A stretch of DNA of 64,000 nt from Lineus longissimus. Taxonomy: Eukaryota > Nemertea > Pilidiophora > Heteronemertea > Lineidae. Each line of letters opens with the position of its first letter. The first letter of the stretch is position 1. Shown piece after piece: positions 12,301-24,300 of the stretch. Location: assembly GCF_910592395.1 (NCBI RefSeq), contig NC_088312.1, positions 186,001 to 250,000 of the forward strand. The letters run 5' to 3'. Below the pieces are notes generated by a model, which worked only from the letters and a program-made list of their open reading frames with translations, was not told the DNA's origin and made no database searches. The position numbers were made by a program, and so were the translations under genes.

Positions 12301-15300
12301 GAGGAGGGAGAATCGTCAGATTGACACTAAAGTTAAGAATTCATCGTCACTCTTCCCCCAGGAGGGATTTACCTCATCCAAGTTGCCTAACGTTTGTTTT
12401 GTGATCGATCTGGATACAGTGGTTGAAGAAACCTGCTATGAGGCTGACTTTGAGGTAAGACTCACTTTTGGTTTCTTTACTGACATGGTTTCTTTCAATT
12501 ACAGGATCTTTGTATCAATTGTTTGATAAACAGCTTTTCGAAATATGTCTTGACTGATTCATGATTAGATTCAGGTCATTGTCAGGAATTGAGTCAAGAA
12601 AGCAGTTCCTCTCTCACAGTTAGCTTGCTCCCTGCTCAGCAAGCCATAAACCCATAACATCCATGAGGCTATCAGCTACTTTACATCAATATTTGCTCAC
12701 TGAATGCATTCATTCCTTCAGCAGGTTGACGGTTTACGATTGAATGTGTTGGTTGTTCGCATTAGAAGCTCTCATTAGTTGTTGGGAATCGGAAATGAAC
12801 ATTTCCTGATAATTAGCTTGGGTGGTTGGAGTAATGATTCTTTTGTGATGCTAAGAGCAGAGTAATGTTTTGGTGTGTTGCCTATTGGCGATGTATCGGT
12901 TTTGTAAATGATTGACATGAACTCGTATGTGTCATAGGCCATTAGCTGTACATGAATGACACCGGATGAAGGCCTCATGGAGGTTCCACTCTGATTGACT
13001 TCAAGTGAATCAATGTTCCTTCGTTGAATTGTCTTGATCTACCTTTTTTTGTCCACTTCAATTGAGCAATAGCTTTAATCAGTTTCCGTATAAAGTTCAT
13101 ATTGGCTCATGTTCGCCTGTAGGCTGGTTCCATGCAGCCATTCACCAACACCCAACTTATTCTTTGCCATCATCAGTAATTGATGGCATGCTGTTCCATT
13201 CACCTCGTTACCAAGCAGTCAAAGAAACCATGAATACCTCAGCCTGCAAAACGTGCCAGGGCTATTCCTGATTAACCTAACCCATGCATCAGAATAGGTT
13301 TGAAAGTTGTCTTATGAAAAGGAGGTTGGCAAAAAGGGACATCATGGGGTATCGATCATAGGCACTGGCTTATTTATAGCCCATGAAAGCTTGTGAATGA
13401 AATTCCTTTCCTTCTCAAAAACTCACTAGAGGAGATGAAGAAGCTGGCAGTGTACCTGGTTGATAGTTCATGGCAGAGGAGCATGGCCAGTGTGGATGCA
13501 GGGACCATCACCCTCTTAGCAACGTCTCTGGCTTGGGAGGTTCACCTATCTGACCAAGTATGGGTGCAGGACTCTGGCTTGGGAGGTTCACCTATCTGAC
13601 CCAGTATGGGTGCAGGACTCTGGCTTGGGAGGGTCACCTATCTGACCCAGTATGGGTGCAGGACTCTGGCTTGGGAGGGTCACCTATCTGACCCAGTATG
13701 GGTGCAGGACTCTGGCTTGGGAGGGTCACCTCACTGACCCAGTATGGGTGCAGGACTCTGGCTTGGGAGGGTCACCTATCTGACCCAGTATGGGTGCAGG
13801 ACTCTGGCTTGGGAGGTCACCTATCTGACCCAGTATGGGTGCAGGTCTCTGGCTTGGGAGCTTCACCTCACTGACCCAGTATGGGTGCAGGACTCTGGCT
13901 TGGGAGGGTCACCTATCTGACCCAGTATGGGTGCAGGTCTCTGGCTTGGGAGGGTCACCTATCTGACCCAGTATGGGTGCAGGACTCTGGCTTGGGAGGT
14001 TCACCTATCTGACCCAGTATGGGTGCAGGACTCTGGCTTGGGAGGTTCACCTATCTGACCCAGTATGGGTGCAGGTCTCTGGCTTGGGAGGGTCACCTAT
14101 CTGACCCAGTATGGGTGCAGGTCTCTGGCTTGGAAGGTTCACCTCACTGACCCAGTATGGGTGCAGGTCTCTGGCTTGGGAGGGTCACCTCACTGACCCA
14201 GTATGGGTGCAGGTCTCTGACTTGGGAGGGTCACCTATCTGACCCAGTATGGGTGCAGCAGGTCTCTGGCTTGGGAGGGTCACCTATCTGACCCAGTATG
14301 GGTGCAGGACTCTGGCTTGGGAGCTTCACCTCACTGACCCAGTATGGGTGAAGGTCTCTGGCTTGGGAGGGTCACCTATCTGACCCAGTATGGGTGCAGG
14401 ACTCTGGCTTGGGAGCTTCACCTCACTGACCCAGTATGGGTGCAGGTCTCTGGCTTGGGAGGTTCACCTCACTGACCCAGTATGGGTGCAGGTCTCTGAC
14501 TTGGAAGGTTCACCTCACTGACCCAGTATGGGTGCAGGTCTCTGGCTTGGTAGCTTCACCTATCTGACCCAGTATGGGTGCAGGTCTCTGGCTTGGGAGC
14601 TTCACCTCACTTACCCAGTATGGGTGAAGGTCTCTGGCTTGGGAGCTTCACCTCACTGACCCAGTATGGGTGCAGGTCTCTGACTTGGAAGGTTCACCTC
14701 ACTGACCCAGTATGGGTGCAGGTCTCTGGCTTGGGAGCTTCACCTCACTGACCCAGTATGGGTGAAGGTCTCTGGCTTGGGAGGGTCACCTATCTGACCC
14801 AGTATGGGTGCAGGACTCTGGCTTGGGAGCTTCACCTCACTGACCCAGTATGGGTGCAGGTCTCTGGCTTGGGAGGGTCACCTATCTGACCCAGTATGGG
14901 TGAAGGTCTCTGGCTTGGGAGCTTCACCTCACTGACCCAGTATGGGTGAAGGTCTCTGGCTTGGGAGCTTCACCTATCTGACCCAGTATGGGTGCAGGTC
15001 TCTGGCTTGGGAGGTTCACCTCACTGACCCAGTATGGGTGCAGGTCTCTGGCTTGGGAGCTTCACCTCACTGACCCAGTATGGGTGAAGGTCATTGGCTT
15101 GGGAGGGTCACCTCACTGACCCAGTATGGGTGTAGGTCTCTGGCTTGGGAGCTTCACCTCACTGGCCAAGTGTTTTGGAGAGATATACATTACAAAGGCT
15201 GTTTGAGCGAGAAAGGTTCAAATCGTATCCGAAATGCCACACTTTCACCAGAGATGTTGCACTCATCCTAAATTGGTCATTAGAGAATTCCCCCATGTGC

Positions 15301-18300
15301 TGAGTAGCTTAAGGACGTACCATGCTGCGCTAAAAATGTTTTTGAAACTTTTGCGTGACATCACTCATTATTGAGCGTGATTTCCCCTCCTGGTGACAAG
15401 GCAGTGAAAACATTTTTGTTGTGTGGTTTTGATGAAGAATAATTGGCTCCTGGACAGGCTAGTTATAGTTAGGTGTAAAAGGTGTCACATTGCTGGGATG
15501 TTTGTCATTGTTGATATGCAGACCATGATTCTGGTGCTGCTCACACAAGGCATTTCAGAAAACACATGTTACATGAATGGTTCATTTGAATCCACACCAT
15601 CCAAGCAAGAAGTCCACACCATCTAAGCAAGAAGTCGGATGAAAATTTCCAGATTTTAAATGTAACAGGGTTACCAACTGTCTGGCCGAACTTGACTCAA
15701 CCTACTTACAGAAAAGGCTTAAGTTTGCCAATGCACCTTTGATATGTATGTGCACAAATATTTTTCATGATAATCTAGATTAGTCAGTGACAGCCTGTCA
15801 ACAGCCTGAGGGGAAAATGTGGTTGTCTGTCAAACTGTTGTCTGTTGTTGAGGGTTGTTCATTGACTCTATAGTCACTGCTGCCAGCAAAACCATGAGTC
15901 CTGATTGTCAGAGTTTTAGTGATCAGTTGTGATATCACAATATCCAGAAAGGAAACCATGATCATCACCAACATTCCTGAGATAGAGCCAAAACATTCAA
16001 ACTATCGACCAGTCATCATTCTGGTAGGCCTTTAGGAAAGACAATATTCTGTCAAATTGTGGCTAAAAACACTCAACCATTCAACACTTTCCTTTCAATA
16101 CATGAACCCCATGCAGGGTCTTCACGGTGTAAAGGCCACTTCAAATGTCTTCACCACATTAAAGCCTAGTGTCCTCACTGTGGTGGCCACCTTTCTGGCA
16201 CCACATTAAAGCCTGGTGTCCTGACTGTGGTGGCCACCTTTCTGGCACCACCAAGAAGCAGTTGGGCCAATCAATGTCAAAACTTATAACTAGTTCAGGC
16301 TGTCCGTCTTCACTTTCATAGAACCTCAGTGTTGAAGGTGTCAGTGGAGGCAGTCATAGTTCATCATTTACTAAATCCTGCTAATAGCTTTACTGGATGA
16401 GTCTTCATCAATATTGGGAGATGAGAGCTATGAACATGTCATTCAGTGAGTCCCTAAGTAGTGGGGCCTACACCCAGTCATAGCAGTGAAATCAACTGGC
16501 TGAACTGACTGAATGAACAAGCTAATGGGTTGTTCCAAAGGTCCTCCTGTTTCTTTAGACCTTGTCATTTTCTACCTATTTGCTTTCTATTGTTTGTTGA
16601 AATTAGAGAAGAAGGCCAGAGTTACTAAACTATGTGAGTTGTTCTCTACTTGGCCCATTTGTTAGTTTCTTGTCATTCAAATTGATGTTTTTATTACTAC
16701 CCAACTTATAGCTGTAAGAAAACAACAGGAGTCACATTCATTCAGTGAGGAATTGGAGATGATCACTTCCGTTTCATGAATTGAGTATAAATGAGCTTAG
16801 TTATAATGTGCGTGGGCCTAGCATGGTTCAGTGTAAGCGGGCCTGACTTTAGAACCACCAGAGAATCATAGCTGGGTCAAGTGTGCCTATACATGCATGT
16901 TAGATAAGTAACGACCACCACTGTTGGTAGGTAGGCCTAGTAAAGTCTTATATGCCTGTAGAAAGACCCTTGTCCCTGAGACATGCTATTCCAACAACTC
17001 GGCCTTACTATGACGAAAACAAGTGTCTTCAAGGCAAAGATTATTTTGTTCTCCTGTGATGGTGCTTGGGGTGGGCCTTTGATTAAGTTACAAATAGTTT
17101 TGTTCAATCAAAGCAGATGGCAGCACGAGGCTATGAATCTAACTTTTGGATTGACACTGATGTTGAGTGTTTTGTTCACAGATGTCACTACTGGAGTAGA
17201 CTCCTGGGACTCTCCAGACACGTATGTGGAGACAGGGAGTTGTATAAGGTACATTGGTGGCAGATGGATTGTCGCTTTTTCCATGGGGACAATGGTCAAG
17301 CTGTCCGGTTGATGACCTGAGTAAGGACAATCATGGTTGAGCCTGCAGGTCCTCAAGGAGATCGAGAGAGTGTACCTATTGGCTTTATCTGTTGGCATTG
17401 GTCATTGACCAAATCAGGACACTTCTCCTCCAGGTCAATATTGAGACAGTGGACACTTCTCTTGATAACCTGACTAAGGCTATAAGCTGTGAAGCTTGTC
17501 CTCGTCCAGGAGATCTTTATTAACGAGATCTGTTTCTCATTGATCATTGACCAAATCAAAACATTGGACATCTCCTGGTCAATATTGAATTACAAATTAC
17601 AAATTACAAATTACAAATTACAAATTACAAATTACAAATTACAAAAGTTTATTGAATCCGTATAAAATTTACATTTTACATGGGACGAAAATACAATAAA
17701 CAGTGCAGTGCAGATAGAGAGTCAGAAGAAAAGAGAGCAATAAGTAATAAAAGTAATCAAATAATACAGAAATTACTTAAGAGTGCAAGAGAGTTGGTGG
17801 GCATTATTACAATGATTGCAGCAGTATTTTTAATAATTATAGAGCTTTCCTCACCTGAAATGCTAGATAACAGAATTTGCCGGTGAGGCGAGCTACATTG
17901 CCTTCAGCAGTTAAAAGATATAATAATAGATTTCTATTTGAAAGTTCATTTGTTAACCCAATTCGAGTTTTGTTCAAATATTTATCACGAAGGTTAGAGA
18001 GCAAAGGGCATGAACACAAAAAGTGAGTCTCATCTTCAGTTTCTTTGATTCCCAATGATAAACAGTGAGGGCACCATCTCTCATCCCTGGGGATAATAGG
18101 ACGAGAGTAGCGGCCTTTCTCGATTAAAAGACAATGATTACTCAGTCTTAATTTGGTAAAATGGGACCTGTGTTCCCTATTTTGGATATCATCGAGATAA
18201 TTTTCGTAGCAAAATCTATTTTTAAAAGCTACATATGTACAAAATTTCCCCTCATTTAAATCAATGTACTTCTGATAGAACTTTTCAAACCAGAACGATT

Positions 18301-21300
18301 TATAACGCTCCTTCATATGTTCCTTGATTGTTTTAGAGGAGATGTCTGGGTTACATAAATCAAAATTTATTTTCTTCGACAATTCCTTATAAAAAGAGAA
18401 CCAGGAGTAAAAGCCCTTGGAGTGTAATAACTTTGATTCAGTAAAAGCATCTTTTAAAACTGGATTGTCAGTATTATCTAGGTGTGTGTGGTAATTATAG
18501 ATTTTACATATTATATCAATCCCAGTAGGGAATCTCCCAAGTTCGCTCATAGTGGGAATATTACCAGCCTTTTTATTTACACCGAGAAGAAATTTGCAAA
18601 AGCTAATATTAACATGTTCAATGACAGAATCATACCACTTCTGCTCAGTGGACCAGACTCCATGAAACTTGCCTTTCCGAAGATCTTCGGCCGACCAAAT
18701 TTCGGCCCCATATGTACAAATGGGAGATATGAGTTTGTCAAACAAATTTAATCCACTTTTGGGGTTGATCCCAGTATTACGTAGGCAAGCACGTATACTA
18801 AATAGAGCCTTCTTAGCTTTACAAGAAGCATTTATTTTAGCATTTGTAAAATGTTAAATTCCACAAACAGCAAACATTCCACAAACATGGTCGATCAAGT
18901 GGACATTTGATATCTAAATATGCTCATCTTTTTAACTTGTTAATCCACTTCAAGTTCAACAATCAATCATTTGAATGACAATTAGTCAATTGAGAGTGAC
19001 ATATATGATTACATGTGTAAATGGGTAACCAGTTTAGACTTCACAGCTGTTTGTAATGACATGAAAATGTGCACAAGGGCATCACACAGTTTTCAAGTTT
19101 TTAAAGAAAAGAATTTGGCACCAAAGTATGGTTTTGTCAAAAATCCCTGAGTAGGCCCCTCTATGAGAACTGGCAAGATAAGGTGCAATTGTTGTCAAGA
19201 AGAATCATCAAGTTTGTGGTTGGATTGTTTCCTAACTCTAACAGCTCTGTTCGAGGAAGAAGCAGAGCTTCTCTGAGATCAAGCTTGTTTGTATTTTCTA
19301 GTCTGGTTACTCCAGTGTCCTGTTCAGGTTTATGAATCAGTCGCTCTTCAGTGTATGGGTGAATGAGTGATTGAAGTACCGATATACCGCCCCGATATAC
19401 AGGTCTATGACTGGCTTCTTGATGTATGACGTATTCTCCACACCAGGTGGGGAAGCTATGACGTCAAATTCCAATTGTATGATTTAGCTTGCACTTTCCC
19501 CATGGTGTCTCGTATTGATGGGTTCTTTCTAATAATGTACTCTAACAATAAATGGAACTGTTATTTTGTGGATGAAATTATACTCAGAAAATGTAAGGAA
19601 ATTGGGGTGTATTCCGTTGACAGAAGTCATGAGTTTGATGATGTCACAGAGGAATGTTTACTAATTGAGTAAGTGAGCCTAAGCTCAGTGGATGTGTGGT
19701 GGCTTTCATGAAAGTTGGGCAGTCTCCACAATGTTGTTATGAATCAGATAGGCCTATTCATTGATGATAGGCCTTTGTAGCGGGTAGGTCTATTCTACAA
19801 GGGGGTGGTGGCAGGTGTCTAAAGACCAACACCCAGGTCATAATCTGAGTCAATCCTTTTGTTTTTACCAGAGGTTGTCACCAGGTGTTTGCCTAATCTA
19901 GTCAAGTCCTCAGCTTATAGCGGACATGAAAAAACAATGACTATTAAACCATGTTTGTTATTGATCTCCCCTGAATTACAATGGGTCATTCCAAAATAAT
20001 AATAATAAGCCTAACTGGGTCATTGGATGACTGGTTATGAATTCTTTATCCCATCTCTCAGATTCATTCAAGACCAGCAAAGGCATGGCCGTGAAATTCT
20101 TCTCTTAACATTGTTCTAGTCAATTTACGTGATGAAGACTTTCGTGCAGCTGGGACTTTCAGCAGTTCATCCCAAGTTGGGACGACGGAAGACTTGTCCT
20201 GATCTTAGGGTGCCTGTCATTCAGGAGGAATATAGGGGGGTAAGTTACCAATTGCCACAGTGTACCCTTTTAATTTGGGAGGGGGGGGGCAAAGTTGTCA
20301 AGGACAACATAACCTCTTGGTTACTTGAAACCAGTGTTGTAACAGGCCTACTGGACCTCATATTTGCCCCCAACACCCCCTCCCCAATATTTAAGAAGAA
20401 TACAATATCTTTGAGTATAACGAGGATTTGGACGAGGGGGGGGGACTCTTCTACACAGCCTGGTCAGGGTTGACCTTATAGTCAGTGCAGACCCACCGGC
20501 CCTAATCAAGTTTTCGTTCCTTGACATTGGGTTTAAATCGATTATAAAAACACAACCTACGCAGTCAGCAGCGTGAAGTGACGACAGGAAATGGTTTATG
20601 TTAGGTCCATGGGCTTAAACTGAAATGTTGTCGCAGGAATCTAATTCCCAGGCCTAGGGCAGAAAGGTTGGCATAAGCTAATTCATTCGCTTCAAGGCCC
20701 ATTCACATTTTCAGTTAGTTTGATAAATTTTGAAATTAAATTGCTTGGGATTGATTTGATGTTTTGCGGGACTTTGAAGCTCTAATCTCCAATATAAATC
20801 CATGCCTAACCTATTCAGGTCAGTGCTTTGCTAACACACTTAGGCACTGTAGGTCGACATTCACTTGCCTAGGCCTATTCTAGCCTAGATTTAATACTGG
20901 TACAAAATCATCGAAGTAAGACTAATCAAGCCTGAAATATTTCTAATAGTGCATATTGATATGTGTACTTTCCCTTTGATTTTATATCTTTTATGAAGAA
21001 AAGAATAGGCAAAGAAAGCATAAACAAAAAAAATGTGATTTAGGATTTAACCAGAGATTTAGATTTTTTATCAGGCACTGGATTCATTTACCTTGTTAGC
21101 TATTGAGCAGGCCTGGTTGGTCAAAACAAGTGGCTGGATCCTTGTCTGTTGAACATTGTAGTGGAAAAGTAGGAATAGATGGATGACTTCACCTCCCCCC
21201 CATCCGAATACCCCCCCCCCCCCCCAACCCACCCCTCAGTGGTGACTGGCACAGTTCACTTTCAACCAAGATTTCTTATATTTGTTCAAAACAATGTACA

Positions 21301-24300
21301 TGTAATATGCCACTGATATCAGACTGCATAACGACAATAGATATGAAATTATGAAAAACATTCTAATCAGTCTCGTTTGATCTAGCCGCTAATCTTGTTT
21401 GATCTAGCTAATCTCATCCTGTCTGGTCACCACATTCAGGGTTGATAACCTGACGACCCAAGGACATCTTGTCTCTTGTTGGTAAATAGAACCACCTGTA
21501 TCAGACTCATAAAGTATCATAAACTTGTTACAGATCAGTCCATATCAAACATGAAATGTGTAAAGTGATCTATCTGTCCTCAGCCGTGGTTGTCTTGAGG
21601 TAAGGACTTGGAAGAAGGGGGCTCCACCGCTATGATTTCTTGGCAACAACTGCATTTGTGACAGTTCACCTTAATGACCTGTTTGCTTATAATAATCATC
21701 CATAATGTCAAACAAACCAACCCTGTTTATTGTATATATACACCTCAGGACAAGTCAACTATGTCATTATTCTCAACCTGCACGGAATGACGAAGCCCAA
21801 AGTTAGTGGTACAAAAAATGAAAGTAAAATGGCTATATTTCAGCCTTGGTGTTATTTGTGTTGTTGGTATTATCTATCATCATTATGACCATTGATGATG
21901 ATAATAAGGATTCCACGAATACCATTATGGCACATTCTGTCTGCTCATTTTGAAAATGATTGCTACTCTTTTCTTTGAGAAACGTTGTCTATGTAATAAT
22001 TTAACAGCCCCATTTCAAATTGCTTGTCATTCAAATTTCATTCTTACAAACAGAAATACCAGACAAGAAAGGCGGCTTATACCATCCTTTGTTGTGAGGG
22101 TTGGATAATGTCCAATGTTCATGTAATGTTGGTGGAAGATGTCCTCAGAACTCTAACTAAACCATTTCTTATTGTTGTTGAGGTGTAGCTAACTTAAATA
22201 TTTAGGTAACTGTCGCATTATAACAGAGTGATCATTCAAATGGATGTTATTATGAATTCCAATTTCCTAAATGCCAAGCAAAATGTTTCTTTCTCGATAA
22301 GTCCCAGAAGCAAATACACAGAAAGGAACCACCACATCTCTCCCAATCACTTTCCTGTTTTCCTAACCTCCACAATGAGTGGGTGTGTTATCCCCTCAAA
22401 CAATGGAATTTGGTAGGTTTAGGAATGACAAGTCATACGTCCAGTGATTGTTTTCCACTGGTGTATATGTTTCCCTTCCTGTCATCAGTTAGTGGTTGTA
22501 TTGTTTGTAATCAGGTAATCTTCACACCTTCAGTACATTCATACCAGGAACAACAGCCATGTATCATGCTTCACAGAAAGCCCTCACAGACAGTCATCAA
22601 AATCATTTAATGGCAATGTTGCTGATTATTACAAATGTCAATCTGGAGGATATCCACGCCATTTTTTCATAACTTGGTTAATTAGCTTTTAATTCATTGA
22701 TAAGTGGTTGATTTCCACATCTAGGGCAGACAGATATGGCACACTTCCGAAAAAATCCACTTTTTTTTCATCACAGAGTTCTGAACTAATCATTTTCATA
22801 AGATACTTCTAAAGATAAGCCATCCATATTGAATAGTTGTTAAATTAGCATGTCTACACATGATTTAACCCTGTCAAGGTCATGGATGAAAACTCTCTCA
22901 GATATTGTCAATTTCATTTCTTTTTCAACTGGTATCTGGCTACCAGGTATAAGGGGTCCTAGGAAAGCATGAACAGGATCTGTCACTGAACAATGCTATT
23001 GAAACCTTCATATTCCCAACCGGTCAACCTCAGTTGGGTTTTCCACTGATTTCTGCATCGCTTCACTGACTTGAAGGCTCCTTAGAAATTGCTCGCTTCC
23101 AACAGCATGGAAAGTAACTGGTATTGTCACCTTACTCTATTGACTCGTGCTTCCAACAGCATGGAAAGTAACTGGAATTGTCACCTTACTCTATTGACTC
23201 GTGCTTCCAATAGCATGGAAAGTAACTGGAATTGTCACCTTACTCTATTGACTCGTGCTTCCAATAGCATGGAAAGTAACTGGAATTGTCACCTTACTCT
23301 ATTGACTCGTGCTTCCAACAGCATGGAAAGTAACTGGAATTGTCACCTTACTCTATTGACTCGTGCTTCCAATAGCATGGAAAGTAACTGGTATTGTCAC
23401 CTTACTCTATTGACTCGTGCTTCCAATAGCATGGAAAGTAACTGGAATTGTCACCTTACTCTATTGACTCGTGCTTCCAACAGCATGGAAAGTAACTGGA
23501 ATTGTCACCTTACTCTATTGACTCGTGCTTCCAACAGCATGGAAAGTAACTGGAATTGTCACCTTACTCTATTGACTCGTGCTTCCAATAGCATGGAAAG
23601 TAACTGGAATTGTCACCTTACTCTATTGACTCGTGCTTCCAATAGCATGGAAAGTAACTGGAATTGTCACCTTACTCTATTGACTCGTGCTTCCAACAGC
23701 ATGGAAAGTAACTGGAATTGTCACCTTACTCTATTGACTCGTGCTTCCAATAGCATGGAAAGTAACTGGAATTGTCACCTTACTCTATTGACTCGTGCTT
23801 CCAATAGCATGGAAAGTAACTGGTATTGTCACCTTACTCTATTGACTCGTGCTTCCAACAGCATGGAAAGTAACTGGAATTGTCACCTTACTCTATTGAC
23901 TCGTGCTTCCAACAGCATGGAAAGTAACTGGAATTGTCACCTTACTCTATTGACTCGTGCTTCCAATAGCATGGAAAGTAACTGGTATTGTCACCTTACT
24001 CTATTGACTCGTGCTTCCAACAGCATGGAAAGTAACTGGAATTGTCACCTTACTCTATTGACTCGTGCTTCCAATAGCATGGAAAGTAACTGGTATTGTC
24101 ACCTTACTCTATTGACTCGTGCTTCCAACAGCATGGAAAGTAACTGGAATTGTCACCTTACTCTATTGACTCGTGCTTCCAATAGCATGGAAAGTAACTG
24201 GAATTGTCACCTTACTCTATTGACTCGTGCTTCCAATAGCATGGAAAGTAACTGGAATTGTCACCTTACTCTATTGACTCGTGCTTCCAACAGCATGGAA

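Noticed and set aside
19475-19672. Further alternative first exon
   Set aside because: The available GTAAG donors leave phase 1 or 2, incompatible with the phase-0 acceptor at 33988.
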